DNA of 64,000 bases from Lentzea jiangxiensis (lineage in GTDB: Bacteria; Actinomycetota; Actinomycetes; Mycobacteriales; Pseudonocardiaceae), in assembly GCF_900104175.1 (NCBI RefSeq), contig NZ_FNIX01000001.1:633975-697974 (forward strand), in the 5' to 3' direction. A program made the translations under genes and the position numbers. This document shows positions 8,133 to 17,360 of this stretch, piece after piece (within the stretch, counting starts at the first letter, position 1; every line of letters starts with the position of its first letter). Below the pieces are notes generated by a model. It was not told where the DNA came from, made no database searches, and worked only from the letters and a program-made list of their open reading frames with translations.

Positions 8133-8178
8133 CAGGTGAGCGGGCGTTAACATGGCCTTGTTAACGCCCGCTAACCTG
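8133..8178. promoter_or_regulatory. Double TetR operator and promoter of the accD1-accA1-dehydrogenase operon
   Basis: Two 19-bp copies face each other. CAGGTGAGCGGGCGTTAAC reads on the plus strand at 8133-8151, and CAGGTTAGCGGGCGTTAAC on the minus strand at 8160-8178, giving a perfect 13-bp inverted repeat (AGCGGGCGTTAAC) around 8 bp. Each copy matches the motif before the TetR gene at 6806. The right-hand copy contains TAACCT (8172-8177), a good -10 box about 14 nt before ATG 8192, and TTAACA at 8147-8152 could serve as -35. Binding would block RNA polymerase directly. Confidence 0.75.
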
Positions 8179-8191
8179 AGGTCTGGGGAGC

Positions 8192-9781
8192 ATGGACGCA
8201 CCTGTCCTGCGCAGCGCCGCCGAGCCGTCGGACCGCTACGCCAAGGAGCACACCGCGCTCGTCGACGAGCTGCGGAGCAAGCTCGCCACCGCCGCTCCAG
8301 GCGGTCCCGAGAAGGCACGTCAGCGCCACGTCGACCGCGGCAAGCTGTTGCCCCGCGAACGCGTGGACACGCTGGTCGACCCCGGTTCGCCGTTCCTCGA
8401 GCTGTCGCCGCTGGCCGCGAACGGCATGTACGGCGACGAGGCGCCGGCCGCGGGCATCATCACCGGCGTCGGGCGGGTCTCCGGGCGCGAGTGCGTGATC
8501 GTCGCGAACGACGCCACGGTCAAGGGCGGCACGTACTACCCGATCACGGTCAAGAAGCACCTGCGCGCGCAGGAAGTGGCGCTGCAGAACAACCTCCCGT
8601 GCATCTACCTCGTCGACTCCGGCGGCGCGTTCCTGCCGAAGCAGGACGACGTGTTCCCCGACCGCGAGCACTTCGGCCGGATCTTCTACAACCAGGCCAC
8701 GATGTCCGCGAAGGGCATCCCGCAGATCGCCGCGGTGCTGGGCTCGTGCACCGCCGGTGGCGCGTACGTGCCGGCGATGAGCGACGAGGCGATCATCGTC
8801 CGCAACCAGGGCACGATCTTCCTCGGCGGCCCGCCGCTGGTGAAGGCCGCGACCGGGGAAGTGGTCAGCGCCGAGGACCTCGGCGGCGGCGACCTGCACT
8901 CGCGCACGTCCGGCGTCACCGACCACCTGGCGGAGAACGACGCGCACGCGCTGCGGATGGTCCGTTCGATCATCTCGACGCTCGGCCCCCGCGCGCAGCG
9001 GCCGTGGGACGTCGCGCCCGTCGAGGCGCCGGTGGTGACGGACGACCTCTACGGCGTCGTGCCGACGGACTCCCGGACGCCCTACGACGTGCGCGAGGTG
9101 ATCGCGCGGATCGTCGACGGCTCGAAGTTCCAGGAGTTCAAGAAGGAGTACGGGCAGACGCTCGTCACCGGCTTCGCCCGCATCCACGGCCACCCGGTCG
9201 GCATCGTCGCGAACAACGGCATCCTGTTCGGCGAGTCCGCGGTCAAGGGCGCGCACTTCATCCAGCTGTGCGACAAGCGGTCCATCCCGCTGGTGTTCCT
9301 GCAGAACATCACCGGGTTCATGGTCGGCCGCGAGTACGAGGCAGGCGGTATCGCCAAGCACGGCGCCAAGATGGTGACGGCGGTGGCGTGTGCGCGCGTC
9401 CCGAAGTTCACCGTGATCATCGGCGGCAGCTTCGGCGCCGGCAACTACTCGATGTGCGGCCGGGCGTACTCGCCGCGGTTCTTGTGGATGTGGCCCAACG
9501 CCCGCATCTCCGTGATGGGCGGCGAGCAGGCGGCGTCCGTGCTCGCGACCGTGCGCCGCGACCAGCTCGGTGACGAGTGGTCAGCGGAGGACGAGGAGGC
9601 GTTCAAGGCGCCGATCCGCCAGCAGTACGAGGACCAGGGCAACCCGTACTACTCGACCGCGCGGCTGTGGGACGACGGCGTGATCGACCCGCGGGACACC
9701 CGCACGGTGCTCGGCCTCGCGTTGTCCAGCGCGGCCAACGCCCCCATCGACGATGTTTCCTACGGCGTCTTCCGGATGTGA
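8192..9781 (+). CDS. accD1: Acyl-CoA carboxylase beta subunit (methylcrotonyl-CoA type carboxyltransferase)
   Basis: A 529-residue biotin-dependent carboxyltransferase, the usual length for the family. The N-terminal crotonase-like half contains the oxyanion stretch [12 protein letters not shown] and [17 protein letters not shown]; the C-terminal half contains [22 protein letters not shown] and [21 protein letters not shown]. These are typical of methylcrotonyl-CoA and related AccD1 beta subunits. It would transfer carboxyl from biotin on AccA1 to a branched enoyl-CoA, most likely 3-methylcrotonyl-CoA in leucine breakdown. The start ATG 8192 has GGGGAG 3 nt upstream. It heads a three-gene operon (stop TGA 9779-9781, next ATG 9784) whose order, carboxylase beta - alpha - acyl-CoA dehydrogenase, matches mycobacterial accD1-accA1-fadE19. 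Confidence 0.93.
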   Translation: MDAPVLRSAAEPSDRYAKEHTALVDELRSKLATAAPGGPEKARQRHVDRGKLLPRERVDTLVDPGSPFLELSPLAANGMYGDEAPAAGIITGVGRVSGRECVIVANDATVKGGTYYPITVKKHLRAQEVALQNNLPCIYLVDSGGAFLPKQDDVFPDREHFGRIFYNQATMSAKGIPQIAAVLGSCTAGGAYVPAMSDEAIIVRNQGTIFLGGPPLVKAATGEVVSAEDLGGGDLHSRTSGVTDHLAENDAHALRMVRSIISTLGPRAQRPWDVAPVEAPVVTDDLYGVVPTDSRTPYDVREVIARIVDGSKFQEFKKEYGQTLVTGFARIHGHPVGIVANNGILFGESAVKGAHFIQLCDKRSIPLVFLQNITGFMVGREYEAGGIAKHGAKMVTAVACARVPKFTVIIGGSFGAGNYSMCGRAYSPRFLWMWPNARISVMGGEQAASVLATVRRDQLGDEWSAEDEEAFKAPIRQQYEDQGNPYYSTARLWDDGVIDPRDTRTVLGLALSSAANAPIDDVSYGVFRM

Positions 9782-9783
9782 TC

Positions 9784-11700
9784 ATGTTCGACAGCGTTCT
9801 GGTGGCGAACCGCGGGGAGATCGCGGTCAGGGTGATCCGCGCGCTGCGGTCGCTCGGGATCCGTTCCGTCGCCGTCTACTCCGACGCGGACGCCGAGGCG
9901 TTGCACGTCAGGCTGGCCGACGAGGCCGTGCGGATCGGCCCTGCGGCCGCCCGTGAGAGTTACCTGTCCATCGAGAAGATCGTTCAAGCCGCCGTTTCCA
10001 CCGGTGCGCAAGCAATCCACCCCGGTTATGGCTTCCTCGCCGAGAACACGGCGTTCGCGGCGGCCTGCGATGAGGCGGGGATCGTGTTCGTCGGCCCGCC
10101 CGCGTCGGCGATCGAGGCGATGGGCGACAAGATCCGCGCGAAGCTGACGGTGTCGGCGGCGGGCGTTCCCGTGGTGCCGGGCCGCACCCGCGAGAACATG
10201 TCCGACGACGAGATCGTCGAGGCCGCCGCCGAGATCGGCTTCCCCGTGCTGCTCAAGCCCTCCGCGGGCGGGGGCGGCAAGGGCATGCGGCTGGTGCACG
10301 AGGAGTCCGCGCTGCGCGAGGCGATCGAGTCGGCCCGGCGGGAGGCGCGCGGGTCGTTCGGCGACGACACGCTGCTGATCGAGCGGTTCGTCACGAACCC
10401 GCGCCACATCGAGATCCAGGTCCTCGGTGACGCGCACGGCAACGTGGTCCACCTCGGCGAGCGCGAGTGCAGCCTCCAGCGCCGGCACCAGAAGATCATC
10501 GAAGAGGCGCCCTCACCGTTCCTCACGCCGGAGATGCGCGAGGCGATGGGCTCCGCGGCGGTCGACGCGGCCAAGTCCGTCGGGTACGTCGGCGCGGGCA
10601 CCGTCGAGTTCATCGTGGACGGTGCGTCCGGCGACTACTTCTTCATGGAGATGAACACCCGGCTGCAGGTCGAGCACCCGGTGACCGAGATGGTCACGGG
10701 CGTCGACCTCGTCGAGTGGCAGCTCCGCGTGGCGTCGGGAGAGGCCCTCGACCTGACCGTCGGGCTGCGAGGCCACTCGGTCGAGGCGCGCGTCTACGCC
10801 GAGGACCCGGCGCGCGGCTTCCTGCCGACCGGCGGCCGCGTGCTGGCGCTGAGCGAACCCACCGACGTCCGCGTGGACTCCGGACTGTACGAGGGGCTCG
10901 TCGTCGGTTCGGACTACGACCCGATGCTCGCCAAGGTGATCGCGCACGGCCGCACCCGCGAGGAGGCGCTGCGGCGCCTCGACCACGCGCTCGGCGAGAT
11001 GGTGCTGCTCGGCGTCACGACGAACATCCCGTTCCTGCGCGCACTCCTGCGCGACGAGGACGTCCGCGGCGGCGCCCTGGACACCGGCCTGGTCGAGCGG
11101 AAGCTGGACGCGCTGACGACGGCCGAGGTCCCGGACGAGGTCTACGTCGCGGCCGGCCTGGAGCGCTCGCTGCAGCCGCACGGCGACGACCCGTGGGACC
11201 AGCTGACCGGCTGGCGCGTCGGCGAGCACGCCTGGACGACCTGGCGGATCAACGACGTCGACGTGCGCGTGCGCGGCGACGAGGTCGTCGTGGGTGCCGG
11301 AGAACCGGTCAGGGCGCGCGCTCGCAGGGAAGGCGCCGACCTGCTCGTCGGCTCGCGCCGCTACTCGATGGCCCGCGACGGCGACGTGCTGTGGCTCGGC
11401 CGCGACGGAGCCTCCTGGGCGTTGGTCGAGGCCGAGTTCCTCGTCGGCGCCGCCGGTGGTGGTGCCGCCGCCTCGGGCGGCCCGGTGAAGTCCCCGATGC
11501 CCGGCACCGTGCTGGTCGTGCGCGCGGAGCAGGGCGGCGAAGTGACCGCCGGTCAAGCGTTGTTCGTGGTCGAGGCCATGAAGATGGAGCACACCGTGAC
11601 CGCACCGGTCGACGGCGTGCTCGCCGAAGTGAACGTGCAAGCAGGCCAGCAGGTCGCACTCGACCAGGTGCTGGCCCTCGTCGTCTCTCACGAGGAGTGA
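9784..11700 (+). CDS. accA1: Acyl-CoA carboxylase alpha subunit (biotin carboxylase + biotin carrier)
   Basis: A 638-residue protein. The biotin carboxylase domain (1-~450) begins [21 protein letters not shown] and includes the ATP-grasp glycine loop [14 protein letters not shown] and [26 protein letters not shown] linker domain follows, then the C-terminal biotinyl carrier with the biotinylated Lys in [13 protein letters not shown] 9784 was chosen because the family starts exactly there; the frame stays open further upstream but only as a shadow of accD1. It follows accD1 by 2 bp and its stop overlaps a possible GTG of the dehydrogenase gene. It fuels carboxylation by AccD1. Strong, full-length match. 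Confidence 0.95.
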   Translation: MFDSVLVANRGEIAVRVIRALRSLGIRSVAVYSDADAEALHVRLADEAVRIGPAAARESYLSIEKIVQAAVSTGAQAIHPGYGFLAENTAFAAACDEAGIVFVGPPASAIEAMGDKIRAKLTVSAAGVPVVPGRTRENMSDDEIVEAAAEIGFPVLLKPSAGGGGKGMRLVHEESALREAIESARREARGSFGDDTLLIERFVTNPRHIEIQVLGDAHGNVVHLGERECSLQRRHQKIIEEAPSPFLTPEMREAMGSAAVDAAKSVGYVGAGTVEFIVDGASGDYFFMEMNTRLQVEHPVTEMVTGVDLVEWQLRVASGEALDLTVGLRGHSVEARVYAEDPARGFLPTGGRVLALSEPTDVRVDSGLYEGLVVGSDYDPMLAKVIAHGRTREEALRRLDHALGEMVLLGVTTNIPFLRALLRDEDVRGGALDTGLVERKLDALTTAEVPDEVYVAAGLERSLQPHGDDPWDQLTGWRVGEHAWTTWRINDVDVRVRGDEVVVGAGEPVRARARREGADLLVGSRRYSMARDGDVLWLGRDGASWALVEAEFLVGAAGGGAAASGGPVKSPMPGTVLVVRAEQGGEVTAGQALFVVEAMKMEHTVTAPVDGVLAEVNVQAGQQVALDQVLALVVSHEE

Positions 11701-11702
11701 CA

Positions 11703-12860
11703 GTGGTGTTGGACTTCAGGCTCCCGAGCGAGTACGAGGACCTGCGCAAGACCGTCGAGGAGTTCGCCCGCGAGGAGGTGGCGCCGGTCATCGGCGACTA
11801 CTACGAGCGCTGCGAGTTCCCGTACCCGATCGTCGCGAAGATGGGGCAGATGGGCCTGCTCGGCCTGCCGTTCCCGGAGGAGCACGGCGGCATGGGCGGC
11901 GACTACTTCGCCCTGTGCGTCACGCTGGAGGAGCTCGCGCGCGTCGACTCGTCGGTCGCGATCACGGTCGAGGCGGCCACGTCGCTCGGCGCGATGCCGA
12001 TCTACCGCTTCGGCACGGACGAGCAGAAGGCGCGGTGGCTGCCTTCCCTGACCTCGGGTGAGATGCTCGGCGCGTTCGGCCTCACCGAGCCCGGTTCCGG
12101 TTCGGACGCGGGCGCCCTCGCCACCACCGCCCGCCTCGAAGGCGACGAGTGGGTCATCAACGGCACCAAGGCGTTCATCACGAACTCCGGCACCGACATC
12201 ACCGGCCTCGTCACCGTCGCCGCCGTCACGGGCACGCTCCCGGACGGCCGCAAGGAGATCTCCTCGATCATCGTCCCGTCCGGCACCCCGGGCTTCACGG
12301 TGTCGAAGAAGTACTCCAAGGTCGGCTGGAACGCCTCCGACACCCGTGAGCTGTCCTTCTCCGACTGCCGCGTGCCCGCCGCGAACCTCCTCGGCGAGCG
12401 CGGCCGCGGCTTCGCCCAGTTCCTGCGCACGCTGGACGAGGGGCGCGTCGCCATCGCCGCGCTGTCCGTCGGCCTCGCCCAGGGCTGCGTGGACGAGTCG
12501 GTCCGCTACGCCCACGAGCGCGAGACCTTCGGCGCGAAGATCGGCACCTACCAGGCGATCCAGTTCAAGATCGCCGAGATGGAGGCCCGCGTCCACACCG
12601 CGCGCCTCGCGTACTACGAGGCGGCGTCGAGGATGCTGCGCGGCGAGCCGTTCAAGAAGCAGGCGGCCATCGCGAAGCTCGTGTCGTCCGAGGCGGCGAT
12701 GGACAACGCCCGCGACGCCACGCAGATCTTCGGCGGCTACGGCTTCATGAACGAGTACCCGGTGGGCCGCTTCTACCGCGACGCCAAGATCCTGGAGATC
12801 GGCGAGGGCACGTCCGAGGTGCAGAAGATGCTGATCGCCCGCGAGCTCGGCCTGCGCTGA
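11703..12860 (+). CDS. Short/branched-chain acyl-CoA dehydrogenase (FadE19/AcdH type)
   Basis: A 385-residue acyl-CoA dehydrogenase. The flavin and substrate motifs are all visible: FGLTEPGSGSDAGALATTA, WVINGTKAFITNSG, QIFGGYGFMNEYPVGRFYRDAKI and EIGEGTSEVQKMLIAREL. The Glu in GEGT sits at the usual catalytic-base position of medium-chain enzymes, whereas true isovaleryl-CoA dehydrogenases normally lack it, so the precise branched substrate is uncertain. GTG 11703 was chosen because GAGGAG lies 5 nt upstream; GTG 11697 (overlapping the accA1 stop) and GTG 11706 are alternatives. As the last gene of the acc operon it probably produces the unsaturated acyl-CoA that the carboxylase uses. Confidence 0.9.
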   Translation: MVLDFRLPSEYEDLRKTVEEFAREEVAPVIGDYYERCEFPYPIVAKMGQMGLLGLPFPEEHGGMGGDYFALCVTLEELARVDSSVAITVEAATSLGAMPIYRFGTDEQKARWLPSLTSGEMLGAFGLTEPGSGSDAGALATTARLEGDEWVINGTKAFITNSGTDITGLVTVAAVTGTLPDGRKEISSIIVPSGTPGFTVSKKYSKVGWNASDTRELSFSDCRVPAANLLGERGRGFAQFLRTLDEGRVAIAALSVGLAQGCVDESVRYAHERETFGAKIGTYQAIQFKIAEMEARVHTARLAYYEAASRMLRGEPFKKQAAIAKLVSSEAAMDNARDATQIFGGYGFMNEYPVGRFYRDAKILEIGEGTSEVQKMLIARELGLR

Positions 12861-12955
12861 CGCTGGTCCGTTCCAGCCGAATAACTCCAAACCACCGGTT
12901 CGGCCCGTTCGGTCCGGCTACCGTCGTTTCCCTCCGCACGAGTGTGAGGGAGCAG

Positions 12956-15715
12956 ATGACAGGTAGCCGGACAGAACCCGTGTTCCCGGGTTCGAACGTT
13001 CTCCTCGAGGTCATCCGCGGCCTGTGCGACCGGCCCGGGTTCTTCTACCGGAGCAGGACCGAGGAAGTGGTCGGCGACCAGCCGCTCCCGCTGCTCTACC
13101 TGGAGGGCGAAGCCAGTCCGACGGACTTCCTGCACGCACTCGGGCGCAAGCTCGACGAAGGGCGCCCGCCGATCCCGCACGCCTACGTCGACGTGTCCGC
13201 GGTCAGCGCGGAGGTCGCCAAGAGGTGGCCGCCGGAGGCGCGGGAGACCGAGCCGCTGCTGCCGTTGCTCGACGTGCTGAGCCACCGGTTGTCGGAGGTC
13301 CACGTCGGCAGCGAGCGGCTGACGCGGTTCGACCACTACCGGCTCGTCGACTGGCTCACGAGCAAGCGGCTGCCGCGCAAGCCGGGCCGCGACGACCGGG
13401 CGAGCGTCATCGAGCTGCTGCGGCAGTGGACCGGCAGGACCGGGGGCGGCGGCGACGAGCTCAACCGGGCCGTCGACGCGTTCATCCCGAACCTCGTCAC
13501 GCGGCTGGGGCTCGGGCTCGTCGCGTGGGTCGGCAGCAAGGCGGGGTTCCGCTGGCTCGGCAAGCGCGTGCCGGGGCTGCGGCGCGAGTCCCGGTGGTTC
13601 ATGAAGGGGCAGAACTTCGCGCTGCCCCACCACTCCATCGAGTTCCTCGGGTTCGCCGAGCGGCTCACCCTCGGCCGGCGCGAGTCGGAGAACACCGGGC
13701 AGATCAAGCTGTTGCTCGTGCACGCGTTCCTGGAAGACCTGCGGATCGCGTACCGGCGGCGCTCCCGCTTCCTGCCGCGCAGGGCCGGGTGGCGGCGCAC
13801 CGCCTACATCCCCGTGCTGCTCGACGGCGTCACGGAGGACAACGGCGGCTGGGAGCTGCTGGAGCTGATCAACGACGTCCGCAACGAGACGGGCGAGCTC
13901 GACCCGTTGCTGGTGATCGCGGCCAGCTCGGTGCAGCCCGCCCTGTCGCAGCGGCTCGGGACCGCGCCGGTCGTGCCGGACGAGACCGCGGACGCGCTGG
14001 CGACGTGGCGGGAGGAGCTGCCGCGCAAACGGCAGATGCTCGCGCCCGACGCCCGCTACCTCATGATCAGGCTGTCGTTCCCGAGCCCGGACAAGAAGAG
14101 GTGGAAGGGCGCGCCCTCGTTCCACGCCGCGCCGGTGCGGTGGCTCGCGAAGTCGCGGCGGCTGGAGGCCATCATCGCGGCGGTGGTCCTGGTGCTGCTG
14201 GTGCCGGGGTTCGTGACCGTGCAGAACCACTTCGACGCCAACTGCTCGATCGTCGGCTCCGCGGTCTCGCCCGGTGTGTCGACGAGGCTGATGGAGGTCG
14301 AGGGCAACGTCGAGTGCCTCGGCTACAGCGACAACAGCGGCCAGGTGTTCGGTGCGAACGAACGGCTGCGGTGGACGCAGCGGTCGGTCTTCGCGCAGAA
14401 CGAGGAGGCGGAACGGCTGCGCGCCGGCTCCACACGCCCGCTCGTGACGGTGCTCTACTTCTCGAGCCTCACCCACAGGGACAGCAACCCCGACGCCGAC
14501 CACTCCAGGGCGGAGGAGCTCGAGGGCATGCTGCTGCGGCAGCGGCAGCAGAACGACAGGTCGAGCTCGGGACCGCTGCTGCGCGTCGTGGTCGCGAACG
14601 GCGGCGCGAAGATGGGCCGCGCGCACGACGTGCTGACCGAGATGCTGACCCCGTTGCTGGAGCGGGACGCGGGCATCATCGGCGTGGTCGGGCTCGACCG
14701 CAGCGTCGAGCAGACCAGGAAGGTCATCACCTCGCTCGGGTCGCTCGGCGTGCCGACCATCGGCACCACGCTCACCGAGGCGTCGCTGCCGAAGCTCTCC
14801 ACGATGTACTTCCAGCTGATCCCCGGCAACGTGCGGCAGGCCGACCTCGTCCGGCGCTACGCCCAGCACGTCCGCGCGACCAAGGTGACGATCCACCACC
14901 CGAAGCTGCGGCAGGACGACGTCTACCTCGACAACCTGGTCGCCGTCCTGGGGCAGGAGCTCGCCAGGTCGGGCGTGAACTACGAGGCGCGCGAGTGGGC
15001 GGGCGGCCCGCAGGAGGTGCCGTCGCAGTGCGTCGAGGACCACTCCGGCGAGCTGGTGTTCTTCGCGGGCCGCGAGGAGCACTTCGGCGAGTTCCTCCAG
15101 GCCGTCGGCAGGAACTGCTACGACAAGAACCGCCTGCCGCGCATCCTCGCGGACGACGCGATCATCCGGTTCATCGCGCAGGAGGCCAGCCGCAAGCGCG
15201 ACTCGCTGGCCGGCATGCGCGTGTCCTACGTGAGCATGGCGGGCCTCGTCGTGCTCGCCGGCAAGCCCTGCGTGGAGGGCAGGCCGGACGAGAGGACGCG
15301 CGGCGGCCTGCCCCTCGACGCCTTCTGCGCCGGCTACAGCAAGCTGACCGGGGAGGTCCAGGGCTCCTCGCTGCCCCGCGAGGACAAGCCCGCCAAGCCG
15401 TGGCCCGGCGAGCACATGGCGGTCGCCTACGACGCCGCGGGGCTCTTCCTCGACGCCGTCCGCAACGCCCAGGCCCGGCTGGCCGGGCACACGCCGCACC
15501 GGGGTGCGATCGGCGGTGAGCTGCGCGAGCTGGAGTTCTTCGGCGCCACCGGGCGCACCGACTTCGCGGTGTCGCGGGTGGGGGAGACGAGGAACTTCAC
15601 GATCCTCGAGATCGCGGACATCTACGAGTTCGACCAGCAGCCGACGTGCGTGTTCCTGACCGGCGACCTGTACGGGCCGGACTCGCCGCGGCAGGACAAC
15701 GGCTGTCCTGCCTAG
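12956..15715 (+). CDS. Large membrane protein: degenerate NTPase-like cytoplasmic half + external periplasmic-binding-protein half
   Basis: A protein of about 919 residues in two halves. The cytoplasmic half (1-~400) has a strand LPLLYLEGEASPTDFLHALGRK where a P-loop would sit but no GxxGKT. A later region looks like Walker B and sensor strands of a STAND-type NTPase (AYIPVLLDGVTEDNGG, then DPLLVIAAS), so the fold is suggested but nucleotide binding is doubtful. One membrane helix follows (~405-425, AIIAAVVLVLLVPGFV). The outside half (~430-919) resembles a type I periplasmic binding protein (branched-chain amino-acid/ANF receptor type: IGVVGLDRSVEQTRKVI, VPTIGTTLTEASLPKLSTMYFQLIPGN). ATG 12956 follows GAGGGAG closely; GTG 12944 is an alternative. 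It looks like a one-piece receptor. The ligand and output are unknown. Confidence 0.7.
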   Translation: MTGSRTEPVFPGSNVLLEVIRGLCDRPGFFYRSRTEEVVGDQPLPLLYLEGEASPTDFLHALGRKLDEGRPPIPHAYVDVSAVSAEVAKRWPPEARETEPLLPLLDVLSHRLSEVHVGSERLTRFDHYRLVDWLTSKRLPRKPGRDDRASVIELLRQWTGRTGGGGDELNRAVDAFIPNLVTRLGLGLVAWVGSKAGFRWLGKRVPGLRRESRWFMKGQNFALPHHSIEFLGFAERLTLGRRESENTGQIKLLLVHAFLEDLRIAYRRRSRFLPRRAGWRRTAYIPVLLDGVTEDNGGWELLELINDVRNETGELDPLLVIAASSVQPALSQRLGTAPVVPDETADALATWREELPRKRQMLAPDARYLMIRLSFPSPDKKRWKGAPSFHAAPVRWLAKSRRLEAIIAAVVLVLLVPGFVTVQNHFDANCSIVGSAVSPGVSTRLMEVEGNVECLGYSDNSGQVFGANERLRWTQRSVFAQNEEAERLRAGSTRPLVTVLYFSSLTHRDSNPDADHSRAEELEGMLLRQRQQNDRSSSGPLLRVVVANGGAKMGRAHDVLTEMLTPLLERDAGIIGVVGLDRSVEQTRKVITSLGSLGVPTIGTTLTEASLPKLSTMYFQLIPGNVRQADLVRRYAQHVRATKVTIHHPKLRQDDVYLDNLVAVLGQELARSGVNYEAREWAGGPQEVPSQCVEDHSGELVFFAGREEHFGEFLQAVGRNCYDKNRLPRILADDAIIRFIAQEASRKRDSLAGMRVSYVSMAGLVVLAGKPCVEGRPDERTRGGLPLDAFCAGYSKLTGEVQGSSLPREDKPAKPWPGEHMAVAYDAAGLFLDAVRNAQARLAGHTPHRGAIGGELRELEFFGATGRTDFAVSRVGETRNFTILEIADIYEFDQQPTCVFLTGDLYGPDSPRQDNGCPA

Positions 15716-17247
15716 AGCTTCGGCACGGCCCGGTCGATGATCGCGGCGAAGTCGGTCGAGCGGGGGAGCGTGCCGAACGCGACGCCCCAGTCGCCGCCCA
15801 GCCGCGAGGCGAGGAACGCGTCCGCCACGGCCGGGTGCCCGTGCCGCACGAGCAGGGCGCCCTGCAGGACCAGGGCCATCTTCTCGACGATCCGGCGCGC
15901 CTGCGACTGGTCCACGTCGGACAGCGCGGTGCCCAGTTCGCCCACCGCCCTGTCGATCCGCGCGTCGACGCCGGTGACGGCGGCGAGGAACTCCTGCACG
16001 GACTCGGGTTCCTTCCGCACGGCGCGCAGGACGTCGAGCGCGGCGACGTTGCCCGAGCCCTCCCAGATCGACATGAGCGGCGACTCGCGGAACAACCGCG
16101 GCATCCCGCTGTCCTCGATGTAGCCGTTGCCGCCCAGGCATTCCAGGGACTCAGCCGCGTGCACCGGGCCGCGCTTGCAAACCCAGTACTTCGTGACCGC
16201 GAGGCCGAGCCGGGGCCTGTGCCGGGCGAGCCACATCGCGGTCGTGGTCGCCGCCTCGGACTCGATCGCGAGGTCCGCCAGCACGTTGCGCATGGCGGGC
16301 TGGTCGACCAGGTAGCCGCCGAACGCCTTGCGGTGCGCGGCGTGGTGCGCGGCCTGGCGCAGCCCGAGGCGCATGCCCGCCGCCGTGCCCAGGACGCAGT
16401 CGAGCCGGGTCATGTTGACCATCTCGATGATCGTGCGCACCCCGCGGCCCTCGTCGCCGACCCGGTGCGCGAACGCCTCGTCGTACTCGATCTCGGCGGA
16501 GGCGTTGGACCTGTTGCCCAGCTTGTCCTTCAGGCGTTGCAGGAAGAACCGGTTGCGCGTGCCGTCCGGCAGCACCCGCGGCACCAGGAAGCACGTCAGG
16601 CCACCGGGAGCCTGCGCGAGGGTGAGGAACACGTCCGACATCGGCGCCGAGGTGAACCACTTGTGCCCCGTGAGCACGTAGCCGTCCTGGACGGGCTTCG
16701 CGACGGTGGTGTTCGAGCGGACGTCCGAGCCGCCCTGCTTCTCCGTCATGGACATGCCGGCGATGAGGCCCCGCTTCGCGAGCGGCGGGCGGAGGCCGAA
16801 GTCGTAGGTCCGTGCGGTGAGAAGGGGTTCGTAGGTCGCGGCCAGGTCCGGCGCCGCGCGCAGAGCGGGCACCGCCGCGTAAGTCATCGAGACAGGGCAA
16901 CCGTGACCGGCCTCGGTCTGGGACCACACGTAGAACCTCGCCGCGCGCTCCAGGTGCCCGCCGTCGACGAAGGCGTGCAAACCGTGCGAAACGGCGACGT
17001 TCATCAGATCGTGCCAGGCGGGGTGGAACTCGACCTCGTCGATCCGGTTGCCGTACCGGTCGTGCGTGTGCAGCACGGGCGGGTAGGCGTTGGCGAGGCG
17101 GCCGCGTTCCTGCCACTCGTGGCTGCCCGCGAGCCTGCCGAGGGAGTGCAGATCGGCGTCGTCGACCCAGCTGAGCAGGGCGGGGTCGTCCGCGACGTCG
17201 TGGCCGCTCAGCGGCGGGACCTGGTTGGTCACCTCGTGCGTAGCCAT
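15712..17247 (-). CDS. AidB-like acyl-CoA dehydrogenase family protein
   Basis: A 511-residue member of the acyl-CoA dehydrogenase superfamily, closest by eye to the AidB branch. It has a long N-terminal extension before the flavin domain, the motif GMSMTEKQGGSDVRSNTTVA, then YVLTGHKWFTSAPMSDVFLTLAQA. The C-terminal signature is AESLECLGGNGYIEDSGMPRLFRESPLMSIWEGSGNV. AidB in E. coli binds DNA and flavin and is induced by alkylation; an enzymatic role in acyl-CoA metabolism is also possible here. ATG 17247 was chosen; GTG 17256 is possible. Its stop codon (15712-15714) overlaps that of the convergent receptor-like gene. The divergent neighbour is tmsA. Confidence 0.85.
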   Translation of the reverse strand: MATHEVTNQVPPLSGHDVADDPALLSWVDDADLHSLGRLAGSHEWQERGRLANAYPPVLHTHDRYGNRIDEVEFHPAWHDLMNVAVSHGLHAFVDGGHLERAARFYVWSQTEAGHGCPVSMTYAAVPALRAAPDLAATYEPLLTARTYDFGLRPPLAKRGLIAGMSMTEKQGGSDVRSNTTVAKPVQDGYVLTGHKWFTSAPMSDVFLTLAQAPGGLTCFLVPRVLPDGTRNRFFLQRLKDKLGNRSNASAEIEYDEAFAHRVGDEGRGVRTIIEMVNMTRLDCVLGTAAGMRLGLRQAAHHAAHRKAFGGYLVDQPAMRNVLADLAIESEAATTTAMWLARHRPRLGLAVTKYWVCKRGPVHAAESLECLGGNGYIEDSGMPRLFRESPLMSIWEGSGNVAALDVLRAVRKEPESVQEFLAAVTGVDARIDRAVGELGTALSDVDQSQARRIVEKMALVLQGALLVRHGHPAVADAFLASRLGGDWGVAFGTLPRSTDFAAIIDRAVPKL

Positions 17248-17347
17248 GCCCGGCACGCTACTACTCGCTGGTAACTTTGGGCAGGGTGCGCCGGAAGATC
17301 GCTGGTCCATTCCGGCTTTTGGGCGTGCCAACGGCGCTGACGAGGAA

Positions 17348-17353
17348 TAACGT
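17348..17353 (+). promoter_or_regulatory. Leaderless -10 box of tmsA
   Basis: TAACGT lies 7 nt before GTG 17361. The absence of a well-spaced Shine-Dalgarno sequence for that GTG fits a leaderless mRNA. Confidence 0.4.
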
Positions 17354-17360
17354 CGTCGGC

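Noticed and set aside
12773-16141. A 1122-codon minus-strand open frame across the receptor-like gene
   Set aside because: It covers the antisense of the receptor-like gene and carries no motif apart from the out-of-frame tail of the AidB-like gene; shadow of high GC3.
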